Below, piece by piece: positions 24,459-35,885 of a stretch of DNA of 64,000 nt; position 1 is the first letter of the stretch; each line of letters starts with the position of its first letter. The position numbers were made by a program, and so were the translations under genes. The notes beneath the pieces are model-generated. The model did no database searches and had not been told where the DNA came from. It saw nothing but the letters and a program-made list of their open reading frames with translations. The DNA is from Cycas panzhihuaensis (lineage: Eukaryota > Cycadophyta): assembly GCA_023213395.1 (NCBI GenBank), contig CM041465.1, positions 75,523,741 to 75,587,740 of the forward strand, read 5' to 3'.

Positions 24459-26626
24459 ATGAAACTTGCCTCCTAGAATATTCGGGGCATAAATGCCCCG
24501 TCAAAATATAGAATGGTTAGAGATTTTCGTGCTCGCCTCGATCTGGATATCATGTTACTTCAGGAAACTAAATTAGAAGCAGTCAATAGAGAAAATATTA
24601 AGAACTGAGTATGGAGGGGAGCGAATATGATTGCTATGGATGGGCATACGGGTTTAGGCGGTTTAGCCATCATGTGGAACCCCAGAGCCTAGGAGGGAGA
24701 GGCCTGGTTATCTGAGGATCACTTTATATCATGTTGGATGACCAGTAGGAAATCAAACCTTATATGGCTGGTCTCGAATGTGTATGCTCCCCTTATGCAA
24801 GAAGGGAGGAAATGTTTGTAGGACAGGATGTTGGAAGCCCACAAAGATTGGAGGGGACCTTGGTTGATAGCTGGAGATTTCAATACGGCCTTATCTCCCG
24901 AAGAGAAGAAAGGCGGTCAGGGAGGTTGGATGAAGAGCATGGAGGACCTAGGGGATTTCATGCAGAACGTCTTCCTTAGGGTCTAAAGTTTATCTAGTCC
25001 AATTGAAGGCTGGGAGCTCATCATATTCAGGTCAAACTAGATAGAGTGCTAATAAATTATGCTTGGGCTAGTCAGTATAGCAATATTACTTTAGAAGCCA
25101 TGCCAAAAACGATCTTGGATCCTTCCCTATTGGTGTTGGGGTTTGCCGACAACAAAAGAAATATGGGAGCCCCTTTCTGCTTTGAGCTTATGTGGACTAA
25201 GGAACCAAGACTTCGTGAGTTGATTAAAGACTGGTGGACGATCCCAGTTGAAGGTTGCGCGATGTTAAGGTTCTCCAAAAAGTTGAACTGTGTGAAATGT
25301 CAGGTTAAAGATTGGAATAAGAGTTCCCATGGGAATATTTTTGGAATAAGAACCAGATCTTGGGGGGAACTCAAAAATTTGGAGACAGAAAACTAGGAGG
25401 AAGAGAGATCTCAATCTTTAGACCAAAGTGAGAGAAGCCTTCTCCTTAAGATGGAAGGAATCATGTTAAAGGAGGAAATCCACTGGGGGCAAAATTCTAG
25501 GACCCTATGGCTAGCCGAAGAGGATAGAAATACGAAATTTTTCCATATGACTACGCTGAAACATAGAACCCACAACCAAATTAAGGCTTTGGTGAACAGG
25601 GATGGTAAGGAAATCTCGGATCAGAAAGGTATGAAAGAAGTGGCAGTGGAATACTTCAAGGTTATATTTAATGAACCAGGGTGCCTTGATGTGGGGGCCA
25701 GTAGGGAACTATTAGATCTGATCCCTAAGATTGTAGGAGAAGAGATGAATAGAGTTCTAAAAGCCCCTTTCCCAATGGAAGAGGTGAAAAGAGTTGTTTT
25801 CAGTATGACGAGGGAGAAAGCTCATGGTCCAAATGGCTTCCCTCTTGATTTTCTCCAGGTATATTGGGACATCATAAAGGAAGATCTCTTAAAGGCCATT
25901 ACAGAATTTCATGAGAATGGTAAGATTCACGGGGAATGGCAGACTATCTTCTTGGTTCTAATTTTGAAGAAGGGAGATGTGAAAAGGATGGAGGATTTCA
26001 GACCCATTAGTCTGTATAATGTGAAGTACAAAATTTTATCCAAGATCCTGGCTAATAGGCTCAAGAGTATCCTCCCTCTGATCATATCGCCTAGTCAGGA
26101 TGGCTTTGTCAAAGGTAGGTAGATTTTGGATGGGATAATTGTGGTCCATAAAACTGTCCATTCGACATCCCAGAAGAAAAAGCATGCGATGGTAATTAAA
26201 ATTGACCTTTCCAAGGCCTATGAGAGGGTTTCGTGGGATTGCTTGATAAACTGTATTAGAGCCTTTGGCTTTGGTGATCGTTAGGGGAATTAGATAAATA
26301 GTTGTATTTCAAAGCCAAAATTCTCTGTGATTGTCAACGGTACCTCAACAGTTTTTTTTCCAGGCTTTAAAGGTTTGAGGCAAGGGGATCCCCTTGCCCT
26401 GTGCTTGTTCATCATTACGGTTGAATTGATGGGAAGGTCTATGGAGGAGGCAAGGAAAAATGGGAAGATTTCGAGTTTAAAGCCTACTTCGGGGGCGGAT
26501 AATGTTGTTCATCATCATTTTGTGGATGATAATATTTTATTGGGTAGGGCTACTATTGCAGAAGCCAAAGCTATAAAGAACGAGTTTGAAAGGTTTGAGA
26601 CGACATTTAATCGTAAGATAAACCTT
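24459..26626 (+). pseudogene. LINE ORF2 part 1: endonuclease and reverse transcriptase
   Basis: The endonuclease starts at about 24459 with a decayed SWNIRG motif (the Trp codon is a stop), then LLQETKLE, NVYAP and AGDFNTALSPEEKKGG. The RT reads from 25451 with TLWLAEEDRNTKFFH, GPNGFPLDFLQ, RPISLYNVKYKILSKILANR, SPSQDGFVKGR, IKIDLSKAYERVSW and GLRQGDPLALCLF. The catalytic box is FVDD at about 26519-26530 (usually FADD). Stops occur near 24476, 24610, 24690, 26122 and 26283. The frame is cut in RKINLN at 26626 by the target duplication of copia C and resumes at 33328. Confidence 0.88.
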
Positions 26627-26631
26627 AACAA

Positions 26632-27172
26632 TGAAAGCAATGGAAATGACACAAGTGCTAGGATCTATTGAAGAACAGGATAGGACATCATAACAAGAAG
26701 GACAAAGCTTTAAATTAATAGAAATGAAGAGTACATAACATCAAGATAATAGGGAGGAGATTCCTTTACCACTCAACTTATTATGCAAACAAAATAAGGA
26801 GGAGAATTGATCTACAACTCTTCCTACAAGAGAAGCTACAACAACATAACACTGACTACAATACCTTCATGATACAAAACAAGGAAAGTAGAACTCCTTA
26901 TAAAGGAGATTCAGGATCTAGACACGTCATTGATCAAGAATACAAGACAAGTCTAATTAGAACTCTACTTTCCTCAAGGATAAAGATGGTGACAAGAAGA
27001 ACCATCCAAAGTTGACTTTCCACTAAGCACATGTGGAAAAGCCACAAAAGACAAAAGACAAAAGACAATTTTCTAATCAAACAAATGATCACTTTAGCAT
27101 AAAGGCCTAAAGTGACAAAAATACTAATGTCCATGGTCAAGACTTAATGCTTAGGACATGAACGTTTTAGCA
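26632..27172 (-). repeat. 3' LTR of element C (541 bp)
   Basis: Matches 32785-33327 along its length with scattered substitutions. On the minus strand it begins after the polypurine tract GGAGGGGG (complement of 27173-27180). The inner TGTT start has decayed to TGCT. Confidence 0.9.
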
Positions 27173-27183
27173 CCCCCTCCTGA

Positions 27184-29070
27184 ATGGATATAGCATTAAG
27201 TCAAATGTCGAGGCCGTTTCTGAAATGCTCGAACTTTTTTTTGCCAAAGTTTGTGAAGATGTCGACTTTGATCGGTCGGCTGAAATATACCAGGAGGTTG
27301 ATCCAGATGTACCTCCTTAGTTGAATCACTAATGACGTTGTGGATATTCATTTGGGACGATGGCCACTTGCATTGTGCAACTAAGGCCATTACATCATCC
27401 ATGGCATCAGCCTACCACTTATCATCTATACGAGCCTCCTTAAAAGTGGAAGGCTCATGAATACGAAGCATTTTAGCCATAAGTGCATAGTTTATAGTGG
27501 TTGGTTGCCATATTTTGGATGGATGCTTGTCTTCAACAATCTGCAAATCTACAATAATCTGCATATACCAATTAAGCAGCTTCTTCATCGATGTTACGTT
27601 ATGGTCATGTGATGGAGGTGATTGTTGAACCTCTGAAGAAGAAGAAGGACTCAATGAAGGAACTAAGGAAGATGAAGAGGAAGAAGAAGCAACAGGTGTT
27701 GATGAAGGACAAGGTGTTGAAGAAGTTGAGGGAACAGATTTCTCAACAATTGCTTTGCCTTTGTCAAGCAAGAGAGGAAGGGGATTGAACTCGATCTCCC
27801 GATTGTCTTTTACAAAGATGACATCTCATGAAATGTGCATCTTTTTACTAATTGGATCAAACAAACGATATGCTTTGCTGCCAGGAGCATATCTTACAAA
27901 GATGCATTTAAGACTTTTGTTATCAAATTTTCATCTTTGCTCTTGGGGAACATTCATATAGGTCATGCATCCAAATGTACGTAAGTGACTGACCGTTGGT
28001 TTCTGGCCAGTCCAGGCCTCCTCGGGTGTCATGCTCAAAAGTGTTGAAATAGAGCTACGGTTTAACAAATACACAGCAGTGATAAATGCTTCTGCCTAAT
28101 ATGCCAAAGAGAGACCTTTCGCATGCATCATAACTTTTGCTCTATTGACCAAGGTTATATTCATACATTTTACCACACCATTTTATTGCAGTATATATGG
28201 AGCAGAAAATTGGTGTTTTATGTCATTCTGAACATAAAATTGATTGAAGTCCTTGGGTGTATACTCACTACCATTATCAGATCTGAGTATCTTGATTTGT
28301 ATGTCTATTTCATTTTCTACAGCAAGTTTAAATTGCTTAAACTTATTCAATGCTTCTGACTTATGCTTAAAAAAATAAACCCACACCTTATGTGAGTAAT
28401 CATCAATCAAAGTCATGAAGAATGACGATCCTCCATAAAACTGAGTGGTCATGTGACCAAAAATGTCATAATGAATAAGTTGCAACAATTGTTGTGCTCT
28501 CTAGGCCTTACCTTTCTGAAAAGGTTCACGATGTTACTTCTCCATAAGGCATGATTCGTAAAGGCAATTACCCCCTAAGATTTTGGGTAAAAGTCATAAA
28601 CCATATTCTACCTTAACATTTGTCTTATGCTATCCAAATTAAGATGTCCAAGTCGTTTATGCTATAACTGTGTCTTATTTATAGAATGGGAGACAAACGC
28701 ATGAGATAATCCAAATATCGCATATAATTTGTAGAGGCCACGATCTTCATGACCGATTGCAATCATCTAGTCCTCTGTGTTCCTAATTATACATTTCCTA
28801 TCTTTAAACAACATACCCATCTGTTATTTGTCAAGCTGATTAACAAAGAGTAAATTCTTGTGCATTCCAAGAACTAAGAAAACATTGTCGCTAGAAAATG
28901 TAGAATGTTGATCAGAAGATACAATTTGACCTACACCTGATATTTCAACAATGGCATTATCCCCAAATGTCATTGTTTCTCCTTTGCGTTCTCTAAAATT
29001 TGATAATATTTCTGCATCGTCTGTCATGTGGCGTGATGCACAAGAGTCAACGATCCATGTGTTATCATTG
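27184..29070 (-). pseudogene. Element C pol remnants: protease, integrase, RT stubs
   Basis: The protease region at about 29020-29060 reads VDSCASRHMTDD, with Cys in place of the Gly of the DSG active site, so it was probably dead early. The gag-pre-integrase stretch is at 29027-28824. Integrase lies at 28488-28183 with LIDDYSHKVWVYF and RSDNGSEYT, then a stop where the inverted copy has Gln. Downstream frames with a Ser-rich linker run at 27771-27412. The RT is reduced: EPSTFKEARIDDKW is followed almost at once by VALVAQCKWPSSQMN, and the catalytic FLNG and YVDD blocks are missing. The element must have depended on another for reverse transcription. Confidence 0.85.
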
Positions 29071-29279
29071 TGACTGTCATTGTGTGCAAAAAAAAGTTAT
29101 GTCACTTGGATCATGTTGAGTTGTGCGGCCTTGAAAGCCACTCTGTGTTATCCTTCTTTGAGTACCAGGACGACCACCTCGGAATGTACCTCGAGTCGGT
29201 CCTTGAAACTATTGCTACCATTGATTCTGTTGATGTTGATTATCTTGTTGTTGTGGTTGTTGCAAATCACTATGTTGTT

Positions 29280-30051
29280 TTCTGCATTCAGGATAAATGT
29301 GGCAAACTTTGCCACAGTAATAACAAATGACAATCTTTGACTTCACATTAAGACTGCCAAATTTCATTTGAAAATTTTACTTGGGTTGAAATAGCTGCTT
29401 CAATTTAAACTTGGCTGAAAAAACACTTGATGTGCTTGCCTCATATTGCCGCAAGTAGATTTATTTTTCCTGTAGCAACAGTCGTTCTAACTCATTGAAA
29501 GTTAGAATGGATAGTGTGTCATTTCATGAAATATCTGAGATGAAGCAGTTATACTCTTTAGGAAGAGCATGAATTGTCGTTATAACTAAATCTTCATTTG
29601 AGACCGGTTTACCAAGAGCTGTCAACTTGTTACAGATAACTTTAACTGATGACAAATAAACTGTCATTGGAGCAACATACTTCAAACTAAACAATTTAGC
29701 TTTGTACATAACAATTCTTGCATCATCTCGACGTTCATACAGAGAAACAATTATATCCCAAGCATTTTTAGATGTCAATGCAGATTCAATATTTTGATCG
29801 ATATTATCACTAACAGACAGATGAATAAAAGCAAGTGCGACTTCATCCTTTACTTTAAAAGAAGTTAATGCAACTAGATTAGCAGGTAACAAATTTCATG
29901 GATTTGTTGGATCTAGAGTTAGTTCGGGTTCGGCGATTACATCAAAAACATAACTCCAAAACTCATTCATAATCAACAAATTCTTAACTTGCTTCTTTCA
30001 TGTAAGGTAATTCTCAGCACCTGTTAACTTGATTATATTTGCATTAAGCAT
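29280..30051 (-). pseudogene. Element C gag
   Basis: Start chosen at the ATG at 30051 (MLNANIIKLTGAENYLT), the usual copia gag opening. Stops occur in the first 60 codons (the Trp expected after YLT is a stop, and another near 29895). The capsid region 29892-29524 is open (LVALTSFKVKDEVALAFIHL ... YNCFISDIS). The zinc knuckle CYYCGKVCHIYPEC lies at about 29285-29330. The gag of the inverted copy starts at 61269 and is more damaged. Confidence 0.85.
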
Positions 30052-32768
30052 CTATGTCGCCATCTTGATTAATGTACCTGATGAAACATGGAGACTCTTG
30101 AGTTTACGCCGCTTAAGTTCTACTCAATATCCAATGATGATCAGTACATGACTCAAAATTGTGGACGAAAGGGAGGACTTAGCTCACGAGTTGTCCAACC
30201 TGATGACAAGATCAACGTTAGCCAAGTTATGGGTACTTGAGGCAGAGTAAGAACTTTTTTCGAGCCTCCTCACTTAATATTTTTAATAATTAAAAGTGGG
30301 TTAAATTTGTGCTGAAATGAATGATTATAGATTTTTTCTGTTGTTGCAAACTTCGTCAAAGAACTTCAAAATTACAATGTAGCTGCATTGAATAACAATT
30401 TATGCAACTAAGTACAAAATTTAATCTTAAAGTGATATATTCAGCAGCTATAAACAACAAATTTTAATGCCTAAAACAAGCAAATAATGAAACAAGTCAT
30501 CCACCACGAACACCTAGGTTCGAAAAATGATTTCTACACACCAGAAAATTGAAGTCTTTATTGATCATTGTTCCTTTTTTGTGTTTGAAGTTGAGTCTCA
30601 CTGAAATTGGTCACCTTGCAGGGAGCCCAGTGAGCAAAAATATCTTAAATGGTATAATTTTAGGCTTAAAACAAGCCAAATAATGGTGATTAAATCACCA
30701 AAATACACTTGCAAAAGATATACAAGATAATGTGATTAACACACTTTGTAAAATTCTTAAAAAGATGAAATTTAGAACACTTTGAGCCCAAATTTAATGA
30801 TCTAAGTCACCTTGCAAGGAGCTTCGCGTCATTAAAAACAAGAAAATTCTTACAAAAAAGTAATAAAAATCACTTAAAGATAGTGATTTTAATTTGAAAT
30901 GCACTTGCAAATGTTTTTATGTGTTAGTGTGATTTACACACTAAAACAAGTGATAAATGAGGCTCTTTACGAAATGAAATAGAGATTAAAATAAAAATTA
31001 TAAAGAACTTTAATAATGTTAAAGTTCAAAGGAAAAATTAAAAGGTGAATATGCTATGGTATATTCCAATTTTCATTTACCAAAGTTTAAAACTATGTAA
31101 GAGGATCGAAATTTCTTCGAATTTAACCACGTGGGCGGCGAACGAAAAACCACTATGTAAACTGTGAGTCGAATCTACGAGCACCAGTTGATTTGCAGGG
31201 AGTCGCAGAACCACGGAGAAGCCGCACGGCTGCCACATAGCAACAGCTGGTGCAGGAGCCACTAGAGGGAGCTGAACATAAATGTGTTACACAAAGATGT
31301 AGGTTACACCACACGAGAGCCAAATCTAAGAGTACAGCAGTCGTAGAGCCACGTAGGGACGAGTCGCCAGAGGTTGCAGAGTGTGGGAGCCGCACAGAAA
31401 GATAAGCCACATGAGATGTCATCGGAGGAGGTGTGCCTGTAGACGGGAGCCACGTAGGTCACGCATAGAGAAGCATGGACGGAGATAACCAGTTGGGTGT
31501 CGCACAAACACACAACCTGGAATAATATTTGGCCGCACAATAGCAGAGAGCACCACAAATTTAGTCCACACAGGGGTCACATAGGTGCCACGCAAGAAGA
31601 GCCACATAAGTAGAAGCTACAGAGAGAGCCACGTGTGGCCTTTACGTTGGAGCAAGGAAATAGATTCCAAGCTTTCAAACCAACAACAGAAACCTAGGAG
31701 TAAGCTTATTGCCTTAGAGAATGACAATAAGGAAAATTGTCCTCTTTAGCAGCTTTTGAATTATTAAAATGGCAGTTTTTTCAGGCACTCTCTGTATCAA
31801 TAGCTATCACAGTACTTGTATCTGCAGCAAATGGCATCATTAACCTTTCTGCAGCCCTTCATGTGCAGGCATACATTCCTTTTTTCTATGTCTAAGAAAC
31901 ATTGTTTGTAGCATCGGGTGCAACAACTCCTTCAGATAATCAAATGGAGGTAAGAGAATGCGCAGCCAATGTTCTTGCAAGTTTAATGAGAGGAGGCTAC
32001 ATAGATTTTTCTATTTCCTTTTTTTTCAGTATTACAATGAAAAGCAAAGGACAGTCACTTGGATAACCTCCTTTTTCCTCCTTTTTTAATCAAAGATAAA
32101 GTAAGCCTACCATATTTTGGCTTCAAGAGGACTGTTTAACATAAATAGAGGCTCCACAAAAAGAAATTTAAAACAAAACATTTTTAATGAAAATAATTTC
32201 AAATAAAAAACTTTTGTAAAATTTTTAATCCTCAACAATAACAATGAGGAAACTTTTAGACAGCCATTTTTTCTCCTTTGCACTCTCCTTTTTTTTTTTA
32301 AGCAACAAAATGCAAAATTATAAAAAATCTTGAAATAATTAGTAATTTCAAGAATTCTGCATACATAACACCTTCATACACATGAATGAGGCTCAAAGAT
32401 CTTCATAAAGCAACAAATATCTCCTCAATAAGAGTTATTTATACACTAAACTTTGCTAAAGTTGCAAAGATTCCAACACAACTTAATTTTGTAAAAGAAC
32501 TAATGAAATTTTGTTCCCAATCATCTGCAAATCTTAATAACAAAAAATCCATTTTTCTTGCTTACCAATTAGGCTCCAAAACATAAGTATACAAAACAAT
32601 TTGCATAAAATTCTTTAAAAATTTTGTAAGCTTAAAGTGCAAAAGTTCGTCAATAACAAAACTTGACAAGAAATTGATTCTTGCTCCAGTTGAATCGCCT
32701 TCATATGGTGAAGGTCGTCACCAAGCTTGGAGTGCAACAACGCCTTGAATCCGCTCTTTAAGAAGTCA
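30052..32768 (-). other. Long leader of element C
   Basis: About 2.7 kb between primer site and gag. It contains two copies of a TCACCTTGCA(A/G)GGAGC motif (30611-30626 and 30807-30822; the second includes the palindrome CCTTGCAAGG). A GC-rich block at about 31120-31640 is full of GCCAC and GTCGC repeats, and a stretch at about 31740-32010 looks like part of a host gene. No retroelement domain is visible. Confidence 0.6.
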
Positions 32769-32769
32769 T

Positions 32770-32783
32770 ACTCTAATATCAAA
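32770..32783 (-). other. Degenerate primer-binding site of element C
   Basis: ACTCTAATATCAAA on the + strand; the element's strand reads TTTGATATTAGAGT, a decayed form of TGGTATCAGAGC. It abuts the 5' LTR and is the same in the inverted copy (58586-58598). Confidence 0.7.
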
Positions 32784-32784
32784 T

Positions 32785-33327
32785 TGAAAATAATGAAATG
32801 ACACAGGTGTTAGAATCTATTGAGGGAACAGGATAGAACATCATAACATGAAGGACAAAGCTTTAGATTAATGGAAATGAAGAGTACATAACATCAAGAT
32901 AATAGGAAGGAGATTCCTCTACCACTCAACCTATTATGCAAACAAAGTAGGGAGGAGAATTGATCTACACCTCTTCCTACAAGAGAAGCTACAGTAGCAT
33001 AACACTGACTACAATACCTTGATGATACAAAATAAGGAAAGTAAGACTCCTTATAAAGGAGATTCAATGATCAGGATCTAGATACATGTCACTGATCAAG
33101 AGTACAAAACAAGTATGATTAGAACTCTACTTTTCTCAAAGATAAGAATGGTGACAAGTGGAGCCATCCAAAGTTGACTTTCCACTAAGTACATATGAAA
33201 AAGCCACAAAAGACAAAAGACAATTTTATAATCAAATAAATGATCACTTTAGCATAAAGGCCTAAAGTGACAAAAATACTAATGTCCATGGTCAAGACTT
33301 AATGCTTAGTACATGAATGTTTTAACA
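32785..33327 (-). repeat. 5' LTR of element C (543 bp)
   Basis: On the minus strand it starts TGTTAAAACATTC at 33327 and ends in CA at 32785. Followed at 33328 by the target duplication AATAA. Confidence 0.92.
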
Positions 33328-35340
33328 AATAAGAGCAACATATTTTTCCTGAACACCATGGAGAAAACCCAAAGAGCTATAAGCAAGATTCTTGAAATGC
33401 CATCATGAAGCTCCCCACTCTTTTCCTGTGATTCTCGCTCTTTGTGGGCAGAATGGAGAAGGATTTGTGGAACATGATTATTGATAGGGTGCAAAGGAAG
33501 CTACCGGTCGGAAGGGGCTCTTCTCACCAAGCCGCAAACTTCACCATCGGGCCTCTCTTGAGCATCCCAACTTATATGATATCGTTGTTCAAATGCCCTG
33601 TGAAAGTTATAAATGTTTTAGAATCTATCTAGAAAAGGTTCATATGGTTTGGGGTAAAGGATAAGGACAGAATTCACTTAGTGGCCTGGGAGAAAATCTG
33701 CCTCCCTAAATGTTAAAAACATTGCTTGCTTTAATAAGGCCTTGGTGGTTAAGCTGGGATAGAGATTATTCAGGGAGGAAAAAAGCTTGTGGTGTAAAAT
33801 TGTGGCCCAGAAATACCTTAGGGATAAGCAATCTCTGAATGATGATCTCTCAGGCAAGTTAGGCTCTACGATCTTGAGTAGTCTAACCTACGCAAGAAAG
33901 ATGTTTGCGTCAGGAGTTCAATGGTGTCTAGGGGATGGGGAGGTGATTAACTTTTGGGGGGATGTTTGGTACAGACAACCCCAAATAAAGAAGAGACCAG
34001 TTATTGGGTCCGTCCAAGATACTTATGAATATTTATATGGTAGGAAAGTCAAGGATTACTGGATGATCCACAAGGATTCAAAGAATTCGAGGCGCTTTGA
34101 TGATATCCCCCCTGAAAGAGCCGGTGAAGAGCAAATTAAGGCCCTTAGGTGTGAACTTGCCAAAAGCTATATCCCCAGATTCCCCAAGGCGAACTCCCTA
34201 GTTTGGCCTCTATCTCCTTCTGGGGAGTATTCGGTGAAATCTGACTATTTGTTCCTGATCTCAAAAAAAAGGAATACCTGAAAACAAGATGTTAGGGGGA
34301 GTTTCGAAAATGGGCCTAATCCCTAAGGTCGCCATCTTTTGGTGGTTATGCCTAAAGAATAAAATTTTAACCTTGGATAATCCAAGGAAAAGAGGATTCT
34401 CCATGGTGAACAGATGTATCTTGTGCCGAAAAGAGGAGTCATTCGTTGATCATATCCTACTGCATTGCTCTTACTCCAAGGAGGTGTGCAAGTTGTTGTG
34501 GAACACCTTTGGAGTAGATTGGGTATCCCCTGGTACCATGAAGGATTTAGCTACCTCATGGAACTGTCCCTTCGGATGCAGAACTCTAAGGTTTCTGTGG
34601 ATAACATCATTACCTATGTTGATGTGGACTCTTTAGAAAAAGAGGAATAGGAGAATCTTTCAAGAGAACCATATGGATGGACCTAAGCTTTTTGGGTTAA
34701 CTTTCACAACTCTAAAAGAGGCATTGAAGGAAGAGGAAGAAAACTTTATACCCTTTGAGGAAAGGAAGATCCTGGAGGAGTGGGGTATCAGGAATCGCAA
34801 GATGAACATGAAACCAAAAAGGCAGAGTAGATGGCATCCCCCTCCTGAGAGTTGGATCAAAATTAACTTTGATGGTATGGCGAAAGGCAACCCTGGTGAA
34901 GCAAGGGGTGGCGGGGTCTACAGAAATGCTGAAGGGAAGGTGATTTGGGCCTTTGTTGAATATTATGGGTCTCAAACTAATCATTGTGCTAAGTTGGAAG
35001 TGATGTATAAAGCCATGTAAATGATATCCTTGGAGGGGCATGATAAAGTGATTTTGGAAGGGGATTCATTGAATGCGATAAAATTAATTAGAGGGGAAGC
35101 AGATTTGGATTGGAGGTTCAGAGCTATAATAAATGATGCGAGGGAGTCTCTCCATAGGAGAGCAAATGTTTAGGTAAGGCATACATACAGGGAAGGAAAT
35201 GGGGTGGCGAATAGTCTGGCTAACTGGGGGATCCAATTTTAAAGAAATGAGGCTTGGAGGGATTTGATACTTGATGAGATTATGGATCTGGTTAGGAAAG
35301 ATTTGGAGGGTACCAAGTCTTGTAGGTCTCCTGAGCTAGC
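33328..35340 (+). pseudogene. LINE ORF2 part 2: thumb, zf-RVT and RNase H
   Basis: Resumes the RT directly after copia C (KSNIFFLNT follows RKINLN across the junction). It continues through the thumb to a zf-RVT zinc domain at about 34289-34480 (VAIFWWLCLKNKILTLDNPR, CILCRKEESFVDHILLHCSY). RNase H lies at about 34850-35230, with WIKINFDGMAKGNPGEARGG, the acidic HCAKLEVMYKAM helix, and LEGDSLNAIKLI. The stop at 35018-35020 falls directly after that helix; further stops and frame changes occur near 33410, 33640 and 34280. Confidence 0.85.
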
Positions 35341-35480
35341 CACTAGGCTTGTCGTGGCAAATAGGCTGTCTTGATTTCTTTAGCTAGTCATTGGGCTTGT
35401 CGTGGTAGATAGGCAGTCTTGATTTGTTTAGCTAGCCACTGGGCTTGTCATGGCAGGGTTGGTCTAGTAGTTTGTTTAGG
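35335..35480 (+). repeat. 48-bp tandem repeats in the LINE 3' UTR
   Basis: Three units starting GCTAG at 35335, 35383 and 35431, each with the phrase GGCTTGTCGTGG. A fourth, degenerate GTGGGCTTGTCAC occurs near 35503. The block recurs inverted at about 55895-56100. Confidence 0.85.
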
Positions 35481-35624
35481 ATTAGTTATTTGAAACTAGG
35501 TCGTGGGCTTGTCACAATAGATCTAAGTGGCCAGCTGGGCAAATTTTGTAAAGGGGTTGGGGCCTCCTTTTAAATCCCCACATTTATTTAAACCTTACCA
35601 AAAAAAAACGAGAATGAAACAACA

Positions 35625-35885
35625 AAATAAACCATAGCAAGAAAAAGACAAAAGAAGGCATAGCGCAAAAACCATGTCAAGGCACTACAATTTAAAATTG
35701 GGGACTTAATATAGCTATTAAATGGTAAATTGTGAATGCATCAAGGAGAGTTAAGGACGCATTGCAAATGGCCCTACATGATTAAAGGAGTTTATAAGAA
35801 TGGCTCTATACAATTGAGGGAACTAGGAGGGCAATTGTTGCCCAACATGGTCAAAGGCAATAGACTAAAATCCTACAACAATTAA
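35625..35885 (+). pseudogene. Element E integrase C-terminal domain
   Basis: The decayed frame reads ALQFKIGDLI, then HCKWPYMIKGVYKNGSIQLR and NMVKGNRLKSY, the GPY/F-like module that ends gypsy integrases. It follows a basic Gln/Lys-rich helix that starts left of the LINE (RMKQQN). The catalytic core is missing. Stop codons occur inside. Confidence 0.65.

Larger units (their letters stand above)
26632..33327 (-). mobile_element. Copia element C lacking most of RT and RNase H
   Basis: Minus-strand copia element with two LTRs, a degenerate primer site and a polypurine tract, inserted in LINE ORF2. The target duplication is AACAA (26627-26631) versus AATAA (33328-33332). Removing the element and one AATAA copy restores the LINE frame (NLNKSN), which confirms the borders. 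It has gag, a mutated protease and an integrase, but the RT is reduced to two joined fragments and RNase H is gone. A leader of about 2.7 kb precedes gag. A second copy of the element lies inverted at 58042-64000. Confidence 0.92.
22524..35608 (+). mobile_element. L1-type LINE, interrupted by copia C
   Basis: A + strand non-LTR retrotransposon with ORF1 (zinc knuckle), ORF2 (endonuclease, RT, zf-RVT, RNase H) and an A-rich 3' end (35599-35608). It is flanked by a 16-bp target duplication with two mismatches, CAAGAATGAAACACCA (22508-22523) and CGAGAATGAAACAACA (35609-35624). These define a nearly full-length insertion of about 6.4 kb once copia C (26632-33327) is removed. Both ORFs carry stops. 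Confidence 0.9.

Noticed and set aside
31153-31607. Overlapping Cys/Ser/Leu-rich minus-strand frames
   Set aside because: They arise from the GC-rich repeat block in the leader of C and share no domain; the inverted copy breaks them by indels.
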